Positions 1 through 8,460 of a stretch of 64,000 nucleotides of DNA are shown here, piece after piece; the first letter of the stretch is position 1; each line of letters starts with the position of its first letter. A program made the translations under genes and the position numbers. The notes beneath the pieces were generated by a model. It had not been told where the DNA came from. It saw nothing but the letters and a program-made list of their open reading frames with translations, and made no database searches. Origin of the DNA: Zestomonas insulae (GTDB taxonomy: Bacteria; Pseudomonadota; Gammaproteobacteria; Pseudomonadales; Pseudomonadaceae); the NCBI RefSeq assembly GCF_016901015.1, contig NZ_JAFEUP010000002.1:186001-250000 (forward strand), in the 5' to 3' direction.

Positions 1-311
1 TAGGCGGCCTGCACCTCATGGCTGGCGTCGGTGGCGCTGAGGATTGCCACCGGCGTTAGCCGTCCCTCTTGCTGCCAGCGACGCAGCAAATCCAGCCCGG
101 AACCGTCGGGCAGCCGCAGGTCGAGCAGGATCAGGTCGAAGTCCTGTTTTCCGACGAGCTGTCGTGCCTCTTCGGCGGTTTGTGCCTTGTGAATGCGCAG
201 ATCGGGCGCCAGCGAGCCGAGCACGAGGCTCAGCCCGTCGAGGAGAAGGTTGTGATCATCGACCAGCAGCAGGTTGAGACTGGCTGGAAGCTGGTTCAGG
301 AGTGCGGACAT
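1..311 (-). CDS. Response regulator receiver domain, partial (NarL/LuxR type likely)
   Basis: The reading frame starts at an ATG at 311 and runs off the left edge, so only about 103 N-terminal residues are visible. They form a CheY-like receiver domain. The acidic pair Asp18-Asp19 lies in LLLVDDH and the probable phosphorylation site is Asp64 in LILLDLRLPDG. The conserved switch Ser/Thr follows in VAILSATD. The VDDHNLLLDGL opening is typical of NarL/FixJ-family regulators, which carry a C-terminal LuxR-type HTH, but that part lies outside the window. The gene is transcribed in the same direction as the guanidine cluster and lies 100 bases downstream of it, with a hairpin in between, so it is probably a separate unit. 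Its sensor kinase partner and its signal cannot be deduced. Confidence 0.85.
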   Translation of the reverse strand, partial: MSALLNQLPASLNLLLVDDHNLLLDGLSLVLGSLAPDLRIHKAQTAEEARQLVGKQDFDLILLDLRLPDGSGLDLLRRWQQEGRLTPVAILSATDASHEVQAA

Positions 312-374
312 AAATACTGCCTTGCCACCTCATATTGTTGTCCGCAGCAGCGTAGTGCGGGCCGCGAGTAGGGT

Positions 375-399
375 AACCGCCCGAGGTGGGGGGGCGGTA
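375..399 (-). terminator. Candidate terminator hairpin after atzF
   Basis: A 7-bp inverted repeat (ACCGCCC at 376-382 and GGGCGGT at 392-398) lies just past the stop codon of the allophanate hydrolase gene and before the response regulator. There is no T-run after the stem on the minus strand, so the call rests on the stem and its position alone. Confidence 0.4.
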
Positions 400-411
400 C
401 GGCCCGGTAAT

Positions 412-2214
412 TCAGCGGGAGGCGAGGTAGGCGCGCCAGCTACCCAAATTGGTAATGGCTTTTGCGCCCTCCAGGCCGTAGGGCTCACAGATGAAGCCGG
501 TCTCCCAACGGCCATCGGCGAGCTGTACCTTGCCCAATCCCAGTGGCGCCGGGATGCCGGTCAGAAACGAACCCAGCTCGGCGCTCGGCAGTTCCCAGAC
601 CTCCACCTCGATGGCCGCGCCACCCTCGCTGACGCGCACCATGCCCGGGCGGAACGGCGGGCCGCCGGCCAGCGCGTAGAGCTGATAGTCCGGCGAGCTG
701 CGGGTCGCCTCGACCAGTCGGCCGCCGCGCTGGCGCAGTTGCCAGTTGAGCGGCAGGCCGTCCAGATGCGCGCCACACACCACCACGCGGGCCATGTCGT
801 TGCGCGCGACCGTCGCCGGAGCGGCGAGCTGCAGGGCGCGCGCGCCGCTGAGTGGCAGGCTGGTGTGGCGCTGCAGCGCGTCGGCCAGGCCGAGCAGGTA
901 CTGGTCGGTGAAGGCGCGGCCGAACAGGGTCACACCCCAGGGCAGGCCGTTGGCCATGAAACCGGCCGGTACCGCCACGGCGGCGTAGTCGAGCATGTTC
1001 ATGAAGTTGGTGTAGTAGCCCAGATCCGAATTGCGCTTGACCGGTTCGGCGGCCAGCTCGGCCAGGGTCACCGGACGCGGGTAGGCCGGGGTGAGCACGC
1101 AGTCGAGGTCGCTGAGGATCGCGTCGCACAGTATCTTCAGCGCCTGCAGACGGTATTGGGCGCGGAAGGTCTCGACGCCGCTGACGCTTGGGGCCTTCTC
1201 CAGCACGGCGCGGATCACCGGCAGCACGGCATCGGGCTGCTGTTCGATCAGCTCACCGGCGAGGCTGTAGCGCTCGGCCACCCAGGGGCCTTCGTAGAGC
1301 AGACGCGCGGCTTCGAGGAACGGCGCGAAGTCGATTTCCACCGCCTCGCCACCGAGCGCCTTGAGCTGCTCGATGCTCGCGGCGAACAGTGCCGGGCTTT
1401 CCGTGCAGCCGAGGAACTCCAGCTGCTTGGGCACGCCGAAGCGGAAGCCTTTGCGCGGGGCGCCGAAGGCGCTGGCGTCGTTCCACAACGGGTTGCTGCG
1501 GCTGTATTCGTCGCGCGGGTCGCGCTTGGCGGTCAGTGCCAGCAGTTGGCTGGCCTCGCGCGCGGTGGCGGTGAAGTAGGTGATGCAGTCGAGGGTGCGG
1601 CAGGCCGGCACCAGGCCGGCGGTGGAGATCAGCCCTTTGGTGGCTTTCAGGCCGATCAGGTTGTTCAGAGCCGCCGGCACCCGGCCGGAGCCGGCGGTGT
1701 CGGTGCCCAGCGCGAAGCTGGCGACGCCGAGCGCCACGGCGAGCGACGAGCCGGAGCTGGAGCCGCCGGACGGATAGTCCGGGTGCACCGAGTTCGGGCA
1801 GGCGCCGTAGGGTGAGCGGGTGCCGTTGAGGCCGGTGGCGAACTGGTCGAGGTTGGCCTTGCCCAGCGGCACGGCGCCGAGGGCGATCAGTTGGGCGACC
1901 AGGGTGGCGCTGCTGTCCGGGGTGTAGGCGAAGGCCGGGCAGCCCGCCGTGGTGGGAATGCCGGCCAGGTCGATGTTGTCCTTGATGGCGAACGGCACGC
2001 CATACAGCGGCAGGCTGTCGACGCTGTGGCCGTCGAGTACGGCCAGGTACGGCTCCAGCTCCTCCAGGCTCAACAGGTGGATAAACAGGTGGTAGTCGGG
2101 ATTCAGCGCGGCGGCCTTGTCGCGCAGCGCGGCGATCAGCTGGCGCGGAGTGGTCTGGCCATCGCGGTAGGCGGCTTTCAGGGCATCCAGGCGCAGATCG
2201 AATTCGTGGGTCAT
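412..2214 (-). CDS. atzF: Allophanate hydrolase
   Basis: This 600-residue amidase-signature enzyme hydrolyses allophanate to ammonia and CO2 in the cytoplasm. The catalytic Lys-Ser-Ser elements are visible: Lys in FAIKDNID, the Gly/Ser loop SGGSSSGSS, and the nucleophile region GTDTAGSGRVPA. After the amidase domain (about residues 1-440) comes the C-terminal domain typical of AtzF/DUR1 (about 470-600), which takes part in decarboxylation. The ATG at 2214 has an AAGGAAA ribosome site. It is the last gene of the minus-strand operon, 77 bases after the biotin carboxylase. In a guanidine pathway, carboxyguanidine is deiminated to allophanate, which this enzyme finishes. It would do the same job in a urea carboxylase pathway, so by itself it does not tell the two apart. 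Confidence 0.93.
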   Translation of the reverse strand: MTHEFDLRLDALKAAYRDGQTTPRQLIAALRDKAAALNPDYHLFIHLLSLEELEPYLAVLDGHSVDSLPLYGVPFAIKDNIDLAGIPTTAGCPAFAYTPDSSATLVAQLIALGAVPLGKANLDQFATGLNGTRSPYGACPNSVHPDYPSGGSSSGSSLAVALGVASFALGTDTAGSGRVPAALNNLIGLKATKGLISTAGLVPACRTLDCITYFTATAREASQLLALTAKRDPRDEYSRSNPLWNDASAFGAPRKGFRFGVPKQLEFLGCTESPALFAASIEQLKALGGEAVEIDFAPFLEAARLLYEGPWVAERYSLAGELIEQQPDAVLPVIRAVLEKAPSVSGVETFRAQYRLQALKILCDAILSDLDCVLTPAYPRPVTLAELAAEPVKRNSDLGYYTNFMNMLDYAAVAVPAGFMANGLPWGVTLFGRAFTDQYLLGLADALQRHTSLPLSGARALQLAAPATVARNDMARVVVCGAHLDGLPLNWQLRQRGGRLVEATRSSPDYQLYALAGGPPFRPGMVRVSEGGAAIEVEVWELPSAELGSFLTGIPAPLGLGKVQLADGRWETGFICEPYGLEGAKAITNLGSWRAYLASR

Positions 2215-2255
2215 GCTCAGTTTCCTTCTCGGACTGTCAGGCTTGCTCGATCATG

Positions 2256-2279
2256 CCCTCTCCCGTCGGCGGGAGAGGG
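2256..2279. repeat. Palindromic intergenic repeat (CCCTCTCCCG type)
   Basis: A perfect 10-bp inverted repeat (CCCTCTCCCG / CGGGAGAGGG) with a 4-base loop lies in the 77-base gap between the carboxylase and atzF. Related stems occur at 5971-6112 in the next upstream gap, so this is a dispersed element. It could form an RNA hairpin that affects how much of the message reaches atzF. Confidence 0.7.
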
Positions 2280-2291
2280 GAGCAAAGCAGC

Positions 2292-5200
2292 TCAGGCTTC
2301 TTCCAGTACCACCACCCGCTGCCCGGCGCGCACCGGCGAACCGGGTTGCACGCGGACTTCGCGGACCACGCCGTCGCGCGGGGCGGTGAGGGGGATTTCC
2401 ATCTTCATCGACTCGAGGATCACCAGCACGTCGCCGGCCTTCACCTCGCAGCCAGCCTCGACCTGCACCTGCCAGAGGTTGCCGGCGATGTGGCTCTCGA
2501 TGGCGTGCTGACCGACAGCCAGCGGGGCGTCCTCGCCGAGTTCGACGACCGCTTCCTCGCTCTCGAAGTGCGCCTGGCCGGAGGCGATCCAGCGTTCGCG
2601 CTCGGCGTTGAACGCCGCCTGCTGCTGGCCGCGGAACGCGGCGATGCCCTCGGCTTCATCAGCGAGGAACTGCTGGTAGTCGGCCAGCGCCAGTTCGCTG
2701 TGTTCGATGCGCAGGTCGTAGCGACCAAGCGGGAAGTCGCGGCGAATCTGCAGCAGCTCGTCGGCGCCCACCGGGTAGAAGCGGATCTGGTCGAAGAAGC
2801 GCAGCAGCCACGGTTTGCCGTCGAACGCGGCGACCGCGCGGTAGCGGTTCCACATCTGCAGGGTGCGGCCGACGAACTGGTAGCCGCCGGGGCCTTCCAT
2901 GCCATACACGCACATGTAGGCGCCGCCGATGCCCACCGAGTTCTCCGCGGTCCAGGTGCGCGCCGGGTTGTACTTGGTGGTGACCAGGCGATGGCGCGGG
3001 TCCAGCGGGGTGGCCACCGGCGCGCCGAGGTAGACGTCGCCGAGGCCCATCACCAGATAGCTGGCGTCGAATACCGTGCGGTACACCTCGTCGAGGTTGG
3101 GCAGGTCGTTGATGCGGCGGATGAACTCCAGGTTGCTCGGGCACCAGGGCGCGTCCTTGCGCACCGTGGTCATGTACTTCTCGATGGCCAGCTGGCAGGC
3201 CGGGTCGTCCCAGGACAGCGGCAGGTAGACGATGCGCGACGGCACCTTGAGGTCCTGGGCGTTGCACACCGCGTCCCACTCGCCGATCACCAGCGCCAGC
3301 AGGTTGGCCAGCGACAGGGTTTCCGGCTGGTAGTGCACCTGCAGCGAGCGGATGCCCGGGGTCAGGTCGATCACCCCGGCGATCTGCTTGGCTTCCAGCG
3401 CCTGCATCAGCGCGTGGCCACGGAAGCGCAGCACCAGGTCGAGTTCCGGTTGGCCGATTTCCAGCAGCAGATGGGTGTCGCCGGAGAGGCGGGCGACCAG
3501 GCGCTTGTCCTGGCTGCCGATGTCGAGGATCACCGGCGGCTCCAGGCCGATCGCTCGCCAGGCCACGTCGACGGGTTCCAGTGCCAGGCTCTCGGCCTTG
3601 CGCGCCTTGGCCAGGGCGCGAGCGGTGTCGATGTTGACCGGCACGAAGCGCACCTTGTCGCCGGCCTTGAGCTGGCCGAGCTGCCACAGGTCGGCCTCGA
3701 TGATGGTCACCGGGCAGACGAAGCCGCCGAGGCTCGGGCCGTCCGGGCCGAGGATCACCGGCATGTCGCCGGTGAAGTCCACCGCGCCGATGGCGTAGGG
3801 GTTGTCGTGGATGTTCGACGGGTGCAGGCCGGCTTCGCCGCCGCTCTCGCGCACCCATTCCGGTTTCGGACCGATCAGCCGCACGCCGGTGCGGCTGGAG
3901 TTGAAGTGCACTTCCCAGGCGGTGGCGAAGAAGGTCTCGATGTAGGCCGGGGTGAAGTATTCCGGGGCGCCGTGCGGGCCGTAGATCACGCGGATTTCGC
4001 GGACCGCGGGCAGCGCGGTGCACAGTGCGGCAGGCAGTTGCGCGCCGCTGCTCGTATCGCCGAGAGGTGGAATGTGCAGCACGTCGCCGGCCCGCAGCGC
4101 GCGGCCGCCGTGGCCGCCGAACTGGCCGAGGGTGAAGGTGCTTTTCGAACCCAGGTAATCCGGCACCTGCAGGCCGCCGCGCAAGGTCAGATAAGCGCGA
4201 GCGCCGCTGCCGGCGATGGTGCCGAGGCTCAGCGTGCTGCCGGCCTTGATCGCCAGCGCGGTGTTCAGCGGTTGGGCGATGCCATCCACGCTGAGCGGAA
4301 TCGCCGCGCCGGTGACCGCCACCACCGCAGCGGTGTTGAAGCGCAGGGTCGGCCCGCTCATGGTGATTTCCAGGCCGGCGGCGCCTTCGTCATTGCCGAG
4401 CAGGCGGTTGCCCAGGCGCAGCGCGCGGTCGTCCATCGGCCCCGACGGCGGCACGCCGACCGCCCAGTAGCCGAGGCGGCCGGGGTAGTCCTGCACGGTG
4501 GTCTGGGTGCCGGCGGACAGCACTTCAAAGGTGTTGGCCTGATACACCAGGCCTTCCAGGCAGCGGGTCCACGGCGAGCCGCTGGCGAACGGCACGTCGA
4601 CCAGAATCTGCCGCAGGTAGTCGCGGTTGGACTCCACGCCGTACAGCACCGAGTCGGCCAGCGCCTGACTCAGCGCGGCGCTGGCCTCGGCGCGGCTCGG
4701 CGCCCAGGTGATGACTTTGGCGATCATCGGGTCGAAGTAGGGCGGAATCTCGCAGCCGGCTTCGACCCAGGTGTCGATGCGCAGCGCCTTGCCATCCGCC
4801 TTGGGGAAGTCGACGGCAGTTAACAGGCCCGGGCTCGGCTGGAAGTCGCGGCCCGGGTCTTCGGCGTACAGGCGGGCCTGGATGGCGTGGCCGCAGGGCT
4901 TCAGGTCTTTGCCCAGTTCGCTGAGCGGAGCCAGATCGCCGGCCGCCAGTTCGATCATCCAGCGCACCAGGTCGACGCCCCACACCTGTTCGGTGACGCC
5001 GTGTTCGACCTGCAGGCGGGTGTTCACTTCGAGGAAGTAGAAGCGCTCGGCCTCACTGTCGTAGACGAATTCGACGGTGCCGGCGCTGCGGTAGCTGACC
5101 GCCTTGGCCAGCTTGATCGCCGCCGCGCAGAGTTCCTCGGCCATGCCGGCTGGCAGGTTCGGTGCCGGGGTTTCTTCCAGCACCTTCTGGTTGCGCCGCT

Positions 5201-5891
5201 GCACCGAGCAGTCGCGCACGCCGAGGGCCAGCACTTCGCCCTGGCCGTCGCCGAACACCTGCACTTCCAGGTGGCGGGCGCGCTGGATGTACTTCTCGAT
5301 GAACACGCCGGAGTCGCTGAAGTTGTTCTGCCCGAGGCGCTTGACCGCTTCGAAGGCGTCCGACAGCTCCTCGGCGCTGCGGCATACGCGCATGCCGATG
5401 CCGCCACCGCCGGCGGTGCTCTTCAGCATCACCGGGTAGCCGACCTCGTCACCGGCCTTCAGCGCGGCGGCGAGGTTTTCCAGCAGTTCGGTGCCTTCCA
5501 GCATCGGCACGCCGTGCTGCTTGGCCAGCGCCCGGGCGGTGTGCTTGAGGCCGAACACGCGCAGCTGCTCCGGGGTCGGACCGACGAAGGCGATGCCGGC
5601 CGCTTCGCAGGCTTCGGCGAAGGCGGCGTTCTCGGAGAGGAAGCCGTAACCGGGGTGGATGGCAGTGGCGCCGGTCTGCTTGGCCACGGCGAGGATCTTG
5701 TCGACCATCAGATAGGTGCCGGCGGCCGGGCCTTCGCCGAGGCTGAAGGCTTCGTCGGCCTGCTGGATATGCAGGCTGGCGGCATCGGCTTCGGAGTACA
5801 CCGCCACGCCCTGCACGTCGAGGGCGCGCAGGGTACGCAGGATGCGGCAGGCGATGGCGCCGCGGTTGGCGATCAGGAGTTTGTCGAACAT
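2292..5891 (-). CDS. Biotin-dependent guanidine carboxylase (urea carboxylase family)
   Basis: This protein of about 1,199 residues has an N-terminal biotin carboxylase module (residues 1 to about 450) with an ATP-grasp loop GGGGIGMR. Carboxyltransferase regions related to KipA and KipI (allophanate hydrolase subunit 2 and 1 like, about 470-1020) follow, and a C-terminal biotinyl domain has ESMKMEIPL, with the biotin lysine near residue 1163. The family carboxylates urea or guanidine using ATP and bicarbonate. I start it at the ATG at 5891 because LIANRGA is the usual N terminus and an AGGG ribosome site precedes it; an in-frame extension to 5945 is unlikely. The riboswitch upstream of the operon and the two DUF1989 genes point to guanidine as the physiological substrate. 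The product is then carboxyguanidine, which the DUF1989 proteins and AtzF process. The substrate choice is inferred from context. Confidence 0.9.
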   Translation of the reverse strand: MFDKLLIANRGAIACRILRTLRALDVQGVAVYSEADAASLHIQQADEAFSLGEGPAAGTYLMVDKILAVAKQTGATAIHPGYGFLSENAAFAEACEAAGIAFVGPTPEQLRVFGLKHTARALAKQHGVPMLEGTELLENLAAALKAGDEVGYPVMLKSTAGGGGIGMRVCRSAEELSDAFEAVKRLGQNNFSDSGVFIEKYIQRARHLEVQVFGDGQGEVLALGVRDCSVQRRNQKVLEETPAPNLPAGMAEELCAAAIKLAKAVSYRSAGTVEFVYDSEAERFYFLEVNTRLQVEHGVTEQVWGVDLVRWMIELAAGDLAPLSELGKDLKPCGHAIQARLYAEDPGRDFQPSPGLLTAVDFPKADGKALRIDTWVEAGCEIPPYFDPMIAKVITWAPSRAEASAALSQALADSVLYGVESNRDYLRQILVDVPFASGSPWTRCLEGLVYQANTFEVLSAGTQTTVQDYPGRLGYWAVGVPPSGPMDDRALRLGNRLLGNDEGAAGLEITMSGPTLRFNTAAVVAVTGAAIPLSVDGIAQPLNTALAIKAGSTLSLGTIAGSGARAYLTLRGGLQVPDYLGSKSTFTLGQFGGHGGRALRAGDVLHIPPLGDTSSGAQLPAALCTALPAVREIRVIYGPHGAPEYFTPAYIETFFATAWEVHFNSSRTGVRLIGPKPEWVRESGGEAGLHPSNIHDNPYAIGAVDFTGDMPVILGPDGPSLGGFVCPVTIIEADLWQLGQLKAGDKVRFVPVNIDTARALAKARKAESLALEPVDVAWRAIGLEPPVILDIGSQDKRLVARLSGDTHLLLEIGQPELDLVLRFRGHALMQALEAKQIAGVIDLTPGIRSLQVHYQPETLSLANLLALVIGEWDAVCNAQDLKVPSRIVYLPLSWDDPACQLAIEKYMTTVRKDAPWCPSNLEFIRRINDLPNLDEVYRTVFDASYLVMGLGDVYLGAPVATPLDPRHRLVTTKYNPARTWTAENSVGIGGAYMCVYGMEGPGGYQFVGRTLQMWNRYRAVAAFDGKPWLLRFFDQIRFYPVGADELLQIRRDFPLGRYDLRIEHSELALADYQQFLADEAEGIAAFRGQQQAAFNAERERWIASGQAHFESEEAVVELGEDAPLAVGQHAIESHIAGNLWQVQVEAGCEVKAGDVLVILESMKMEIPLTAPRDGVVREVRVQPGSPVRAGQRVVVLEEA

Positions 5892-5970
5892 TGCAGAACC
5901 CTCGAAAGGGATGACGGGCCGTCCCGTCTTATTCGTCTGCACCACGGTCGTCCGTGGCTGAAAGGCTTTT

Positions 5971-6112
5971 CCCCTTCTCCATTCGGGAGAGGGTTGTTGC
6001 TACTCGGATTAGCCCCCTCGCCCTCTGGGAGAGGGCTGGGGTGAGGGGCCCAGCTATCGGTCTGGCCTGGTCTCCCTCACCCCCGGCCCCTCTCCCGGTG
6101 GGAGAGGGGAGG
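5971..6112. repeat. Cluster of CCCTCTCCC/GGGAGAGGG palindromic repeats
   Basis: The 284-base gap between the carboxylase and the upstream DUF1989 gene holds at least three related stems: about 5971-5993, 6013-6048 and 6073-6112. All use CCCTC and GAGGG type arms, some joined to CCCTCACCCC. They match the stem at 2256-2279. No gene or promoter is evident in this gap. The repeats probably form RNA hairpins that stabilise or attenuate the operon message. Confidence 0.7.
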
Positions 6113-6175
6113 AGGCGGGTAGGCATTGTCCCGAGCGGCTCTGGCACAACCGGAACAACCACTCGCGCAGCCGCT

Positions 6176-6811
6176 TCAGTCCCATACCAGCACCTCGGCC
6201 GGAGTCGGGTTGTAGGCGTTGCACGGGTTGTTCAGCTGCGGGCAGTTGGAGATCAGCACGATGACGTCCATGTGTGCCTTCAGCTCGACGTACTTGCCCG
6301 GCGCGGAGATGCCGTCCTCGAAGGTCAGGCCGCCTTCCGGGGTGACCGGTACGTTCATGAAGAAGTTGATGTTGGCGCCGATGTCGCGCTTCTCCAGGCG
6401 GCCGTCGTGCAGGCTGGCGCGCAGGAAGTTGTCGCGGCAGCTGTGCATGTAGCGCTTGTCCAGGGCGTAGCGCACGGTGTTGCTCTCCTGCGCGCAGGCG
6501 CCGCCGAGGGTGTCGTGGCGGCCGCAGGTGTCGGCGCTGATGGTCAGCAGCGGGTTGCCCAGGTTGGAGTAGAGGACGGTGCCGGTGGTCAGGTAGACGT
6601 TGTTCTGCTTGCGCAGGGTGCGCTGCGGGTCGTAGCGCTCGCGCGGGTTGCGGGCGCTGTAGAACAGGGTGTCGACCGCCTGGTTGCCTTCCAGGTCGAG
6701 CAGGCGCACGGTTTGCCCGGCCTTCACTTCGCAGAGGAACGGCTCGCCGGCGGGGATCACGTGGCGATACACGGCGGCTTCGGGGTGTTTGTCGCTGGCG
6801 GTAAGGGTCAT
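6176..6811 (-). CDS. DUF1989 protein, probable carboxyguanidine deiminase subunit (urea carboxylase-associated protein)
   Basis: This 211-residue cytoplasmic protein belongs to the DUF1989 family, long called urea carboxylase-associated proteins. The family signature is visible as [19 protein letters not shown] near the N terminus and [12 protein letters not shown] in the middle, where Cys and His probably bind a metal. Published work on guanidine-using bacteria assigned the pair of DUF1989 proteins next to the carboxylase to a two-subunit carboxyguanidine deiminase (CgdAB), which gives allophanate and ammonia. This gene and its upstream paralog, 96 bases away across a palindromic repeat, fit that pair. 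I cannot say which one is A and which is B. The ATG at 6811 was chosen because it precedes the conserved N terminus. Confidence 0.85.
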   Translation of the reverse strand: MTLTASDKHPEAAVYRHVIPAGEPFLCEVKAGQTVRLLDLEGNQAVDTLFYSARNPRERYDPQRTLRKQNNVYLTTGTVLYSNLGNPLLTISADTCGRHDTLGGACAQESNTVRYALDKRYMHSCRDNFLRASLHDGRLEKRDIGANINFFMNVPVTPEGGLTFEDGISAPGKYVELKAHMDVIVLISNCPQLNNPCNAYNPTPAEVLVWD

Positions 6812-6835
6812 CGGCAGTTTTCTCCTGATTGTTCA

Positions 6836-6907
6836 TTGGGTTCCCGCCTTCGCGGGAATGACGGTCTGCTGGGTTCTGTCGTCATCCCCGCGAAGGCGGG
6901 GACCCAA
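6836..6907. repeat. REP doublet, head-to-head (CCCGCGAAGGCGGG type)
   Basis: Two inverted copies of a hairpin unit fill the gap between the two DUF1989 genes: one with TTCCCGCCTTCGCGGGAATG at about 6841-6860 and one reading GTCATCCCCGCGAAGGCGGG on the plus strand at about 6880-6900. The outer ends are TTGGGT and ACCCAA, so the whole forms a large inverted repeat like a REPIN. The same type occurs at 9299-9375. Confidence 0.8.
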
Positions 6908-7636
6908 TCAAATGAACAGGCGTTCGGTGTTGTGGAAGCCGCGGCCGTTTTCCGGGCGCGAGGTGCGGCAGAGGATGCTGATGCCGTCGCTCTCGACGCG
7001 GCTCCAGGTCAGCTGCACCGGCTTCGGCGCGTACTGCGGGTTGGGATCGAGGGGGTGCTGCAGGGCGGTGAGCACCACCAGGGTGTCCATCGGCGCGTAC
7101 AGCTCGACGTAGTCGCCGGCCTTGGAGTTGCCCGGCTCGAAGTGGAAGCAGCCGTCGCGGTCCACGCTGACCTTGCTGAACAGGTTCAGCGCCATCAGCA
7201 GGTCCTGCAGGTTGAGGTTCCACTTGCCCATTTCCACCAGCAGGTTGTCCACGCCGTTGCGGAAGTAGCCGTTGCGCAGTTCCTGGTAGCGACCGGCGCC
7301 GTACTTCTCGGCGACTTCGGCGGCGTTCAGCACGCCGCCGAAGCTGTCGTGCCAGCCGCAGGTATCGGCGGTGATCGCCGCCAGCACGCGGCCCATGTCC
7401 GAGTACAGGCAGTGGCCCTCGGTGAGCTTGGCGGTGTGCTGGCACTTGAGGGTGTCCGGCAGGTTCAGGCGCTCGCTTTTTTCCTCGGCGCTGAGCAGCA
7501 GCACGCTGACGTTGGCGCCGCCTTCCAGATCGGTGAGGCGCAGCACTTGGCCGCGCTTGAGGACGAACGAGGTGTGGCCGCCGCCGGGGACGGTTTCTTC
7601 ATACAGGGTCGGGCGCAGGGCGAGAGAGGCCGTCAT
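6908..7636 (-). CDS. DUF1989 protein, probable carboxyguanidine deiminase subunit (larger paralog)
   Basis: This 242-residue DUF1989 protein is the larger of two paralogs in the operon. It carries LKRGQVLRLTDLEGGANVS near the N terminus and ADTCGWHDSFGG in the middle, the same putative metal-binding signature as the downstream copy. With that copy it probably forms the carboxyguanidine deiminase that links the carboxylase to AtzF. The ATG at 7636 lies 2 bases after the stop of the ABC ATPase, so the genes are translationally close. A longer open frame to 7882 overlaps the ATPase and is not credible. Function is inferred from the family and the riboswitch context; older annotation would call it urea carboxylase-associated. 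Confidence 0.85.
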   Translation of the reverse strand: MTASLALRPTLYEETVPGGGHTSFVLKRGQVLRLTDLEGGANVSVLLLSAEEKSERLNLPDTLKCQHTAKLTEGHCLYSDMGRVLAAITADTCGWHDSFGGVLNAAEVAEKYGAGRYQELRNGYFRNGVDNLLVEMGKWNLNLQDLLMALNLFSKVSVDRDGCFHFEPGNSKAGDYVELYAPMDTLVVLTALQHPLDPNPQYAPKPVQLTWSRVESDGISILCRTSRPENGRGFHNTERLFI

Positions 7637-7638
7637 GC

Positions 7639-8460
7639 TCAGGCTCCTTGAAAGGCAGGTTGCAGGTGGCCGGTGACATGCGCCGGCAGGGCGTCGACGG
7701 CGGCGCGCGCGGCGCGGCGGTCGCTGTTCAGGGGAATGTCGTAGGTGATCCGCGCGCCATAGGCGTTCGGTGCGTGCGGGTCGTGGCGCAGCTTGTCGAA
7801 CACCAGGATGCGCGTGCCGAGGCTGAAGCCTTCGGAGAGGTCGTGGGTGACCATAAACACGGTCAGCTGGGTCTCGTGCCACAGGCCGAGCAGCAGTTCG
7901 TGCATGTCCTTGCGGATGCCCGGGTCGAGCGCACCGAACGGTTCGTCGAGGAGCAGTACGCGCGGCTTGGTGATCAGCGCCTGGGCAATCGCCAGGCGCT
8001 GCTGCATGCCGCCGGACAGCGCGCTCGGGTACTTGTCCAGGGCGTGGCCGAGGCCGACTTTCTGCAGCAGCGCGGCGGCCTGTTCGCGGGCCTCGCGTTT
8101 GGCGGCGCCGAACAGCCGGCCGAACAGCGGCGAGCGCGGCAGCTCCAGGCCGATGGCCACGTTGTCGAGCACGGTCAGGTGCGGGAACACCGAGTAGCGC
8201 TGGAACACCACGCCGCGGCTGGCATCCGGTTCGCCGGCCAGCGGCTGGCCATCGAGAAGGATCTGCCCGCGGCTGGCGCGTTCCTGGCCGAGCAGCAGGC
8301 GCAGGAAGGTCGACTTGCCGCAGCCGGACGCGCCGACCAGGGTGCAGAACTCGCCCTCGGCGATGTCCAGGTTGAGGTTCTCCAACACGGTCTGGTCGCC
8401 GTACTGTTGCCAGACGTTTTTGACTTGGATGAAGGCGCCGGCGGATTTCACGGTGCTCAT
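7639..8460 (-). CDS. ABC transporter ATP-binding protein, guanidine/urea-type importer
   Basis: This 273-residue ATPase has a complete nucleotide-binding domain: Walker A GASGCGKST, signature LSGGMQQR, Walker B VLLLDEPFGALD and the switch histidine in VTHD. It is most like the nitrate/taurine/sulfonate class (SsuB/TauB/NrtD). It energises the permease encoded just upstream, with which it overlaps by four bases (8457-8460). The ATG at 8460 gives the usual N terminus; the in-frame extension to 8547 lies inside the permease gene. The cluster position between the binding protein and the DUF1989 genes implies import of guanidine or a related nitrogen compound. The exact ligand is inferred from the riboswitch. 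Confidence 0.9.
   Translation of the reverse strand: MSTVKSAGAFIQVKNVWQQYGDQTVLENLNLDIAEGEFCTLVGASGCGKSTFLRLLLGQERASRGQILLDGQPLAGEPDASRGVVFQRYSVFPHLTVLDNVAIGLELPRSPLFGRLFGAAKREAREQAAALLQKVGLGHALDKYPSALSGGMQQRLAIAQALITKPRVLLLDEPFGALDPGIRKDMHELLLGLWHETQLTVFMVTHDLSEGFSLGTRILVFDKLRHDPHAPNAYGARITYDIPLNSDRRAARAAVDALPAHVTGHLQPAFQGA

Noticed and set aside
2253-4823. An 856-residue open frame antisense to the carboxylase gene
   Set aside because: The minus-strand frame contains all expected biotin carboxylase and biotinyl motifs. The plus-strand frame is His/Gln/Arg/Ala-rich, as antisense translations of GC-rich genes are.
5892-6175. A small gene in the gap upstream of the carboxylase
   Set aside because: Open frames here are made of palindromic repeat DNA and lack ribosome sites or homologous-looking sequence.
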